Of a stretch of 7,780 nucleotides of DNA, positions 1 through 5,416 are shown one piece after another. The notes under the pieces were generated by a model that did not search any database, was not told the origin of the DNA, and was given only the letters and a program-made list of their open reading frames with translations. The position numbers and the translations under genes were made by a program. Each line of letters opens with the position of its first letter. Position 1 is the first letter of the stretch. Source of the stretch: Fibrobacter sp. (lineage in GTDB: Bacteria > Fibrobacterota > Fibrobacteria > Fibrobacterales > Fibrobacteraceae); NCBI GenBank assembly GCA_017520105.1, contig JAFWRL010000062.1, positions 1-7,780 on the forward strand. Direction: 5' to 3'.

Positions 1-926
1 ATCTACCACGACTTCGGTTTCGACGATATCGTGGTGAAGTTCTCCACCCGCCCGGAGTAGCGTACAAGCCGAATGCAGCGAAAACAAGCTAGCTTGTTTT
101 CATTGCTGAGGCGTAGCGCAGACGCCGCAGGCGTCCAAAGCGCGTGGGTTCTGACGAAATTTGGGACAAGGCTGAAGCCGCCCTCGCCGAAGCCACGAAG
201 CTCGCAGGCCTCGACTACATTTTGAACCCGGGTGAAGGTGCCTTCTATGGCCCGAAAAGTGTGCAAAACGAGTGTCGCAGAAAAATGCTTGCATTTTTCT
301 ATGACCGAGTGCAGCCACGGACGCCATCGGCGTCAACCTCGAATTCACGCTGAAGGATAGCCTCGGTCGTGACTGGCAGTGCGGTACCATCCAGGTGGAC
401 TTCAACCTCCCGCAGCGCCTGGGTGCCGAGTATGTCGGTAAGGATAACCAGAAGCATATTCCGGTGATGCTGCACCGCGCAGCAGTCGGTTCCATCGAAC
501 GCTTCCTCGGCATCCTTATCGAAGACAGATGACAAGTCGAGAGTCGCGGTCAAACTTGTTTGACCATGACCGAGACGCATCATCTGGGGCGAAGCCCAAT
601 TCATGGGCGATTTCCCGCTGTGGCTCGCTCCGGTGCAGGCCCGCGTGCTCCCGATTTCCGAGAAGTTCGTTGACTACGCGAAGCAGGTCGAGAAGGAACT
701 CGTGAACGCCGGCGTCCGCGTGGAAGTCGATGAGTCGAATGAGAAACTCGGCTACAAGATCCGCCAGTGCGAATTGCAGAAGATTCCGTACAAGATTATT
801 GTAGGCGAAAAGGAACAGGCTGAAGGCGTTATCGCTGTCAACAAGAGAAAGGAAGGCGACAAGGGTCAGATGACTGTCGCTCAGTTCTTGGAAATGACCG
901 CAGATGACAGAAAAGTCGTTCGCTAG
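1..926 (+). CDS. thrS: Threonyl-tRNA synthetase, C-terminal part, interrupted by three structured inserts
   Basis: Class II aminoacyl-tRNA synthetase that charges tRNA-Thr in the cytoplasm; only the last ~230 codons are in the window. The coding segments are 1-57, 138-257, 338-526 and 600-926 (stop TAG 924-926), which sum to 231 codons. In order they give the STRPE|KRVGSDE region, the GEGAFYGPK motif, [22 protein letters not shown], motif 3 with [11 protein letters not shown] (its His matches the zinc ligand His511 of E. coli ThrRS and its last Arg the motif 3 Arg520), and the anticodon-binding domain from [11 protein letters not shown] to the end. The segments lie in three reading frames and are separated by inserts of 80, 80 and ~73 nt. 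Read straight through, translation stops at TAG 58-60. No other lesion is visible and motif residues are intact, so the exons look selected. Either the inserts are removed or bypassed, or this copy is dead and another thrS exists. Gene identity is certain; expression is not. Confidence 0.93.
58..137 (+). other. Structured insert 1 in thrS (80 nt, candidate RNA-level-removed element)
   Basis: It separates STRPE (ending at 57) from KRVGSDE (starting at 138), which are contiguous in ThrRS proteins. It opens with an in-frame TAG (58-60) and its 80 nt shift the frame. Predicted fold: P1 60-62/117-119 (GCG/CGC), bulge G116, 63-65/113-115 (UAC/GUA), bulge AA 66-67, 68-70/110-112 (GCC/GGC). Then a tandem G71.A109 and A72.G108, A73-U107, and bulged U74. 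P2 is 75-77/104-106, G78.U103, C79.A102, G80-C101 and 81-88/93-100 with loop CUAG 89-92. P3 is 121-126/130-135 with loop GCA. Two bases (CA) then lead into the exon. A one-base slide of the boundary (57-136) would also give a Glu codon. No protein is encoded. The fold is by eye and supported by inserts 2 and 3. Confidence 0.88.
258..337 (+). other. Structured insert 2 in thrS (80 nt, same fold as insert 1)
   Basis: It lies between GEGAFYGPK (Lys codon 255-257) and [13 protein letters not shown] (from 338). If the boundary slides by one base (259-338), the junction reads GPK-I-EF, as in E. coli ThrRS. It has no stop of its own in the upstream frame, but shifts the frame into a TGA at 351-353. 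Predicted fold: P1 259-261/316-318 (GUG/CAC), bulge 314-315, 262-264/311-313 (UGC/GCA), bulge AAA 265-267, 268-269/309-310 (AC/GU). Then tandem G270.A308 and A271.G307, G272-C306, and bulged U273. P2 is 274-276/303-305, G277.U302, C278.A301 and 279-287/292-300 with loop CUUG 288-291. P3 is 320-325/329-334 with loop AUC, followed by AAC and the exon. The P3 stem is identical to that of insert 1; P1 and P2 are not. Confidence 0.88.
527..599 (+). other. Structured insert 3 in thrS (about 73 nt, same fold)
   Basis: It lies between [12 protein letters not shown] (Glu codon 521-523) and [13 protein letters not shown] (from 600). One residue sits between them in ThrRS, so the boundary can slide between 524-596 and 527-599, giving Gln, Glu or Asp. 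TGA 530-532 is in the upstream frame. Predicted fold: P1 527-532/580-585 (AGAUGA/UCAUCU), bulge 578-579, C533-G577, bulge AA 534-535, 536-538/574-576 (GUC/GAC). Then tandem G539.A573 and A540.G572, G541-C571, and bulged A542. P2 is 543-545/568-570, G546.U567, C547.A566 and 548-554/559-565 with loop CUUG 555-558. P3 is 587-590/594-597 with loop GAA. It is shorter than the other two because the P2 and P3 stems are shorter; the helices with conserved geometry keep their length. Confidence 0.85.
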
Positions 927-936
927 TCGAAAATTG

Positions 937-1027
937 TCATCCTGAGCGGAGGCGCGTGCGCCGAAGTCGATATACGAAACTTGGCTACTTGTAGCCTTAG
1001 TTGAGTTAGGTTCGAAGGAGCAGGATC
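937..1027 (+). repeat. Intergenic inverted-repeat element downstream of thrS
   Basis: The segment begins with TCATCCTGAGCGGAG and ends with TCGAAGGAGCAGGATCT. The outer ATCCTG (939-944) pairs with CAGGAT (1021-1026). Inside are two perfect small hairpins: GGCGC/GCGCC at 951-955/958-962 and GGCTAC/GTAGCC at 983-988/991-996. From memory, the CCTGAGCG...CGAAG...GGATCT pattern resembles an intergenic repeat frequent in Fibrobacter and some other genomes, here apparently expanded in the middle. That family assignment is inference. It sits in the thrS 3' untranslated region, just upstream of the terminator. Confidence 0.5.
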
Positions 1028-1035
1028 TAAAACTT

Positions 1036-1067
1036 AAAACGCAGACTCTTTCGAGTCTGCGTTTTTT
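1036..1067 (+). terminator. Rho-independent terminator, probably bidirectional
   Basis: A perfect stem AACGCAGACTC (1038-1048) pairs with GAGTCTGCGTT (1053-1063) around loop TTTC, extended by flanking A/T pairs and followed by a T run (1062-1067). It ends thrS on the plus strand. Read on the minus strand the same stem is followed by TTTTAAGTTTT, and it lies 27 bases past the stop of the last gene of the minus-strand operon, so it can serve both converging units. Confidence 0.9.
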
Positions 1068-1093
1068 CATAATCTTCATTCAAGTAAGCGGAT

Positions 1094-2044
1094 TTACTTC
1101 TTCCCGGTCTTCGGTGCAGAGGGCTTCGCAGCGGCCTTAAGTTTCTTGAATTCGGCCTGGGCCTTGCGCATGTCGGCCATGAACGCTTCGTTTGTATGTT
1201 TCTCGCTTATGTATTCCGCGTATTCAATTGTTCCGCATTCCATTTTGTCGTCAAACACTTGTGTGGTGACGACTTCGGGATTTTCGGAAAGTTCGTCGCA
1301 ATAGGTGAACAAGAATCCGACATTCATGTCGAAGGGTCTCGGCTCATAGGCGCACTCGTCGCTGATATTTACGATGGTGATGGTGTCTTTCGTGATGTTG
1401 GTGAGAATGTGGATTGCGGGCGAAGTGTCGCTGATGTTCAGCACATAAAGCGGACACCCCTCGATTTTATTGTTCATCGCTGCCGCAGCGTGCGGAAAAA
1501 TTGTCGTCAATGCAGTGATGTCGTTTGCCTCGAACCTGTGCAGCCCTAATGTTCTGAACTCGCCTATGCCCGGTGCTTCGAAGCAGGTGTTCTGCAACGC
1601 ATCGCAGTAGCCGGAAGTCTCGTTGTAAGCGAGAACGTTTTTATCAAAGGAATAGTCTGTTATGTCGTATTTTTCGAGAAATGCTTCCAGTGTTTGGATA
1701 GAATCGGTTGCATCCGCTTTGTCGGTTTGTGTCCCGTTCTGAGTTGAAATGCTTGAATCTATAACGACAGAATCAACAAATCTAAACGGAGTTTCCGCAC
1801 ACATGAAAGTCATTACACTCGGAGGCGGTGGATTGCACACGCCCTTATTTGTATATGTGGAATCTCCATTTCGTATGTTTATGGTATCTCCAAGACTATT
1901 GATCGAAATGATTCTTTCGATAGTCCATTCCCCGGAGCAGCATCCGCTTATATCGTATTCTTCTTTTTGCGGTTCCGACGACGAATCGCTACAGGCCAGA
2001 AGCCACAGAGAAACGGCTATCAGGTAAATTAGGCTCTTTTTCAT
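1094..2044 (-). CDS. Putative lipoprotein of unknown function (316 aa)
   Basis: I do not recognise a family. The N-terminus has two lysines, a hydrophobic stretch and the lipobox LLAC with lipidated Cys18, followed by SDSSSEP, so an exported, lipid-anchored envelope protein is expected (Ser at +2). The mature part holds scattered cysteines, including a CC pair near residue 35 and one next to a PPPP run, which could form disulfides outside the cytoplasm. The C-terminal ~30 residues are Lys/Ala/Pro-rich (ending PSAPKTGKK), probably an unstructured basic tail. ATG at 2044 is preceded by a good ribosome site, AGAGGA (2058-2053), 8 bases upstream. It is the last gene of the four-gene minus-strand unit, 48 bases after the preceding stop, and is followed by the hairpin at 1036-1067. 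Confidence 0.88.
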   Translation of the reverse strand: MKKSLIYLIAVSLWLLACSDSSSEPQKEEYDISGCCSGEWTIERIISINSLGDTINIRNGDSTYTNKGVCNPPPPSVMTFMCAETPFRFVDSVVIDSSISTQNGTQTDKADATDSIQTLEAFLEKYDITDYSFDKNVLAYNETSGYCDALQNTCFEAPGIGEFRTLGLHRFEANDITALTTIFPHAAAAMNNKIEGCPLYVLNISDTSPAIHILTNITKDTITIVNISDECAYEPRPFDMNVGFLFTYCDELSENPEVVTTQVFDDKMECGTIEYAEYISEKHTNEAFMADMRKAQAEFKKLKAAAKPSAPKTGKK

Positions 2045-2052
2045 TTCTCAAA

Positions 2053-2058
2053 TCCTCT
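2053..2058 (-). promoter_or_regulatory. Ribosome binding site of the 316-aa lipoprotein
   Basis: AGAGGA on the minus strand, 8 bases before the ATG at 2044-2042. It supports that start, which also gives a proper lipoprotein signal peptide. Confidence 0.65.
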
Positions 2059-2092
2059 TATGCGTTTTTAACATGAAGAAACCACAAACAAT

Positions 2093-3256
2093 CTACCATA
2101 AGACATTGTTCGAAACCTTGTTTTCTGCCTTTTCTACTATCACAGGCTTCGGCGGACAAAATGGTGTGTAAGCGCAATCCCCAAACGGATTTCCTTGCGC
2201 GTCATATCCATCATAGCACGATAGTTCCCTTTCACAATTTACACCAACATTTTCTTTTGGCGTGAAATTACGTTCGACCCCTTCGGGAATATCCTTGTCA
2301 TCTCTCCAAAAAATATCATCAGGTTCATAAAGGAACATCTGCCCATTTTCGCATTCAGCAATCTTCAAAGAATCGCCTGTTTCAAGGGGTAAGAATGTGG
2401 CGTAACAGTTTATCTTCAAAGCATCTTCTTCATGTATAATGCATCTTTCGGGATTTCTACAACATTGATTTTCGACCATTTCCTTGCAAATTGAAACAGT
2501 TGCCTCAAAAAATTCTTTTCTCCATAGTGTGTCTCCATTCGAGTATTGCATCGCGTGTCTGACTTTTCTTGAACCGTCTTTTCTGACTGTGAATGTTTCT
2601 GTCGTTGTATAGTCGCCTTGTCCCCAACTGTTCTTTTCAACATATCTTGTGTCGGTGATGTATTTTATATCGTTGCCGACGGAATCTTTTACAGTGAACG
2701 CCCATGTGCTGATGTCCGATTCATCCATATTTTCACATTGAATTTCACTATGGCATTCCGTTGAACTACCATACAATGCGTTTTTGCGATAAACGAGCGG
2801 CAATTTTCCGGTATATTGTATTTTAAGAATCTTGCCATTCAGGTCTGCATCGTTTATTTGAGTTGCATAGACTCTAACGGGACAATCAAGGCTAATATTT
2901 GGGGTCTTTTCTTTTTCAATCAGAGCAACAGTCAAGGTGTCTTCGTTGATATGGACACCAATGGATTTCACATTATCCTTTGAATAGTATATTTGCGTAG
3001 GAAAAAAGATTCTGTTTTGCCCATTGTCATTTTCGATGAATACGGTATCTTGACTTTCGATTTCCTCGACATCGACTTGGGTCTTGGCACAGTCCGAAAT
3101 GGAATCCAATGCGAAGAAATTTTCGTCGTAATTGATGGAAGTGTCATACTTGAAGGAAAGACCATCATCAGTAGAGCCGTTATCGCATCCGAACCATAGA
3201 AACGCGGTAGAAGAAAGGAATATTTTTCCTAGAATTTTACGCAGCCTTATGTTCAT
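2093..3256 (-). CDS. Putative lipoprotein of unknown function (387 aa)
   Basis: No family recognised. The signal peptide has a basic n-region (RLRK...GK), a hydrophobic core and a lipobox-like LWFGC with Cys24. Trp at -3 and Phe at -2 are unusual for a lipobox. The +2 residue is Asp, which in enterobacteria signals inner-membrane retention; whether that rule holds here is unknown. The mature part is acidic with beta-type alternation and two cysteine-rich patches: one around residues 270-300 (a CKEM...CC...C...C pattern) and one at 345-375 ending in FCPPKP. This suggests a disulfide-stabilised exported domain. The start ATG lies 24 bases after the stop of the FISUMP gene, with no clear Shine-Dalgarno and an AT-rich leader, so it probably depends on read-through from the upstream gene. 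Confidence 0.85.
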   Translation of the reverse strand: MNIRLRKILGKIFLSSTAFLWFGCDNGSTDDGLSFKYDTSINYDENFFALDSISDCAKTQVDVEEIESQDTVFIENDNGQNRIFFPTQIYYSKDNVKSIGVHINEDTLTVALIEKEKTPNISLDCPVRVYATQINDADLNGKILKIQYTGKLPLVYRKNALYGSSTECHSEIQCENMDESDISTWAFTVKDSVGNDIKYITDTRYVEKNSWGQGDYTTTETFTVRKDGSRKVRHAMQYSNGDTLWRKEFFEATVSICKEMVENQCCRNPERCIIHEEDALKINCYATFLPLETGDSLKIAECENGQMFLYEPDDIFWRDDKDIPEGVERNFTPKENVGVNCERELSCYDGYDAQGNPFGDCAYTPFCPPKPVIVEKAENKVSNNVLW

Positions 3257-3280
3257 GGCTATAAATATAATATTGTAAAT

Positions 3281-4378
3281 CTAGTCCTTTACGCAGCGGA
3301 CTGATAATCCGTCGTTTTCGTTGTCGCTACAGACGCTTACCATTCCTTCGGAACCGTCGCCAACATGAATCATTTTAGGACAATTATGATTGAGTTTGTC
3401 TATTGTGGATGTCCAAAAGAATGCTAAAAGGCCCGGCTCAAGAAAATTTTGGAATTCTGCTTGATAGTTCCCTGCGGGCAAAATTGCGAATCCGTATTCG
3501 TCTTTTGCATTTCCCCAACCCTCAACGCCATAAGCGTAAAACGCCGAGTAGCCACCATTCCCCTTTGTGGGCCACTCATCAACTGAAGGCAAGTGCCAAT
3601 CGGGTGGGCAGGCTGTCTTTGCGGCGGCGAGTGTGTATAGACGACCGTACTTATCGCAGTTTTCGCCTTTGTTTCCGTTGCACCAACTTTGGACACCATC
3701 TTCAATTTCAAAGTTGAGATTTTCGGCCATCCAGGTCTGTTCGCCGAGTTGAATCGTCTTGTAAACTTGTCCGTCTCGGGCATCTGTCAGTTCAGGGCCT
3801 TCGTCTGCTTTTTTTACTTTTTTCGAAGGTCCTGGAGCGGGGCCGGGGTCAATTTCGTAGATTTTTCCGCTGAACTTGAAATACCTGATGTCCTTGTTTT
3901 CGGGGGCAATATCGAACCAGTGGTCGCTATAGCACGTGCATGCCGATTCCACACGGTCGGGTCCATATTCGATTTCCAAGGTGTCGCCCGAACGTTTTGT
4001 CAGGAGATCCGCCTCGACATAGCAGAGGTCCATCACGTTCAAGACGAATACCTGGTAATTTCCGTTGCCGTCGTTAAGGATATACGCCTTGGGCAAATCA
4101 TTGGAAGAGTATTCTGCGATGGTTGCTGCTTTGGCGGCTCGCTTTGCTAAAATGGGTGAATCTCCCAAGCCAGCGAGGCATGAACCTAACTTCAGTCCAT
4201 TTTTCGTATCCGAGGCGAACGATTCTGAAGCCTGTTCGCCGCCATCCGGTGCCGAAATCTCGCCGGGATTTCCCGCCATCGTGTTTTCGATTTCAGTGGT
4301 TCCCGCTTCGTTCGGCGTCTCGGAGCACGCCCAGAACAAAGTTGTCGATAATGCGATTAGGAGTTTTGTCGTGTTCAT
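3281..4378 (-). CDS. FISUMP-domain lipoprotein (Fibrobacter succinogenes major paralogous domain)
   Basis: The 365-aa protein starts with a signal peptide and lipobox LFWAC (Cys18), so it is probably lipid-anchored in the envelope. Residues ~19-195 form a low-complexity and unrecognised region containing a KKVKKADEGPE linker. Residues ~199-365 are a FISUMP domain (TIGR02145/Fib_succ_major). Hallmarks are DARDGQVYKTIQLGEQTWMAENLN, YGRLYT-AAA, ACPPDWHLPSVDEW, a GFAILPAG motif, FWTST and the terminal SVRCVKD. The family is greatly expanded in Fibrobacter and resembles C-type-lectin-like/formylglycine-enzyme-like folds. Its molecular function is not established; a cell-surface binding role is often supposed. 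The ATG overlaps the stop of the TIGR02147 gene (ATGA, 4378-4375) and has AAGGAG 6 bases upstream, so the two are translationally coupled. Confidence 0.93.
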   Translation of the reverse strand: MNTTKLLIALSTTLFWACSETPNEAGTTEIENTMAGNPGEISAPDGGEQASESFASDTKNGLKLGSCLAGLGDSPILAKRAAKAATIAEYSSNDLPKAYILNDGNGNYQVFVLNVMDLCYVEADLLTKRSGDTLEIEYGPDRVESACTCYSDHWFDIAPENKDIRYFKFSGKIYEIDPGPAPGPSKKVKKADEGPELTDARDGQVYKTIQLGEQTWMAENLNFEIEDGVQSWCNGNKGENCDKYGRLYTLAAAKTACPPDWHLPSVDEWPTKGNGGYSAFYAYGVEGWGNAKDEYGFAILPAGNYQAEFQNFLEPGLLAFFWTSTIDKLNHNCPKMIHVGDGSEGMVSVCSDNENDGLSVRCVKD

Positions 4379-5217
4379 TTGCGTCTCCTTTTATCCGAGG
4401 TGGTCGCCTTGTCTGTAAGGGGGAACACCTGCAAATTCATTTGATAGACCTGATCAATATCTCGGCATTCGTTTGCGATGTCAATAATCTTTTTACGGAA
4501 GATGTCAATTTCCTTGGTAATGCGGTCGTAAACAGATTTGTTTATCCCCATGGTGATTCCTGAAAAATTGCGCTCTTCCACGGAATCCTTGGCAATGGAC
4601 TGAACCGCCAATTCGGACATTTTTCGGTTCATCGTGCGGATGACTAGGGGAATCGTTTCCTTGGAACCCTTGACGGCTTTTTGTGTTTGCTCGTAAGTTC
4701 CGTCGTCATTCTTTTTGAGCAAATCTGCCTTGACAAGAAACTGGAGTATGTCGCGGACTTGTGCGGCCGTAATTTCATGTTTTACTTTAGACGCAATTTC
4801 TCCAAACGAAGCGTTTGGCATAAGGGGGGCGAGTTCACGAATAATCGGGTAGGCAGGATTTTCGTAATAGCGGAAGGCGTCTGCATCGACGACGCGAATC
4901 TTGTTCATTTGCGCTTCGCGTTCGAGTTCCCGGAGAGCCGATTCTTTTTCGCTGTCGTTTTTAGCGTTCCCGAATTTCACAAGCAAGGTAAAATAGGTGT
5001 AGTCAAAACCTTCGAGTCCCATGGCTCGTGCCGCTTTTGCTATGCCCGGCTTACTGAGACTCGTTTTTCCATCGCTGACCAGTTTCAAGTATGCCGGAGA
5101 AGCAAATCCGGCGAGACTTGCAAATTTTCGCCAAGTGAAATACGAACTTCTCTTGCGCTCGGCATAGAAATCTCGCATATACTCACGGTAATCCTGATAT
5201 TCGGTAATAGGCCTCAT
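4375..5217 (-). CDS. TIGR02147 family protein (DUF4423, helix-turn-helix, putative regulator)
   Basis: 280 aa from MRPITEYQDYREYMRDFY, matching the usual start and length of this Fibrobacter-expanded family. An upstream in-frame ATG at 5307 would add 30 residues of hydrophobic/basic sequence unlike the family, so I prefer 5217, although no Shine-Dalgarno precedes it. Residues ~20-60 (TWRKFASLAGFASPAYLKLVSDGKTSLS) form the helix-turn-helix-like segment typical of the family. The centre, around residues 120-180, looks like a winged-helix segment with SFGEIASKVKHEITAAQVRDILQFL. The rest is helical and charged, with a basic tail ending KRRRK. There is no signal peptide, so it is cytoplasmic. Family members are thought to be transcriptional regulators; DNA binding here is inferred. 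It is the first gene of the minus-strand operon and overlaps the FISUMP lipoprotein gene by four bases. Confidence 0.92.
   Translation of the reverse strand: MRPITEYQDYREYMRDFYAERKRSSYFTWRKFASLAGFASPAYLKLVSDGKTSLSKPGIAKAARAMGLEGFDYTYFTLLVKFGNAKNDSEKESALRELEREAQMNKIRVVDADAFRYYENPAYPIIRELAPLMPNASFGEIASKVKHEITAAQVRDILQFLVKADLLKKNDDGTYEQTQKAVKGSKETIPLVIRTMNRKMSELAVQSIAKDSVEERNFSGITMGINKSVYDRITKEIDIFRKKIIDIANECRDIDQVYQMNLQVFPLTDKATTSDKRRRK
4385..4390 (-). promoter_or_regulatory. Ribosome binding site of the FISUMP gene, inside the upstream coding sequence
   Basis: AAGGAG on the minus strand, 6 bases before the ATG at 4378-4376 and within the last codons of the TIGR02147 gene. It fixes the FISUMP start at the ATGA overlap. 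Confidence 0.75.
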
Positions 5218-5416
5218 AATCTTAAAAATAAAACAAAAATATCGAATACGCAATAAAAACGGCGTTTTTTTTACAAATTTTTCATCTGAATTTAAAATAT
5301 GATACAAATGTGTTTCATAAAAAGTCCGACAGCAATAAACGTGATTTTGTGAGGTTCCGTCATGCCGCCGCCAAATTAGGTATATTTCTGAGAGTGGATC
5401 TTCGGAGGCTATTTTG
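5218..5416. promoter_or_regulatory. Divergent AT-rich intergenic region between the two lipoprotein operons
   Basis: About 200 bases separate the divergent first genes, so promoters for both operons should lie here. The 5218-5340 half is very AT-rich, with poly-A and poly-T tracts around 5250-5275. On the plus strand TATATT (5381-5386) could be a -10 box, but I find no convincing -35 at normal spacing. No clear operator palindrome was seen. Confidence 0.5.
5404..5408 (+). promoter_or_regulatory. Ribosome binding site that decides the start at 5417
   Basis: GGAGG lies 8 bases before GTG 5417-5419 and only 5 bases before the in-frame TTG at 5414. Spacing and codon preference favour GTG. Confidence 0.65.

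Noticed and set aside
58..137. Classical gene 60-type translational bypassing
   Set aside because: Take-off and landing triplets do not match at any of the three inserts (GAG vs CCA, AAA vs AAC, GAA/GAC vs GCC/CAA); kept only as an alternative to test.
144..353. A short gene from GTG 144
   Set aside because: It is the second thrS segment reading through insert 2 into a frameshifted stop; the GTG is the Val of KRVGSDE.
58..599. Sequencing or assembly errors as the cause of the thrS interruptions
   Set aside because: Three separate inserts of 73-80 nt with the same detailed secondary structure and covarying pairs cannot be random errors.
58..599. Group I or group II introns, inteins, or IS-type transposons
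   Set aside because: The inserts are only ~80 nt, encode nothing, are not in frame, show no terminal inverted repeats or target duplications, and lack the introns' conserved cores.
527..599. Rickettsia-palindromic-element-like in-frame insert
   Set aside because: Those elements keep the reading frame and are translated; all three inserts here shift the frame and two bring stops.
603..926. A stand-alone 107-codon gene starting at ATG 603
   Set aside because: It is the thrS anticodon-binding domain in the frame reached after insert 3; the ATG is an internal Met (FMGDFP) with no ribosome site.
3..1079. Long minus-strand open frames opposite thrS
   Set aside because: The conserved ThrRS protein is on the plus strand; the antisense frames have no recognisable protein features and cross the inserts and the terminator.
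5218..5307. N-terminal extension of the TIGR02147 protein from ATG 5307
   Set aside because: The added 30 residues are unlike the family start, lie in promoter-like AT-rich DNA, and MRPITEYQDY at 5217 is the family's usual beginning.
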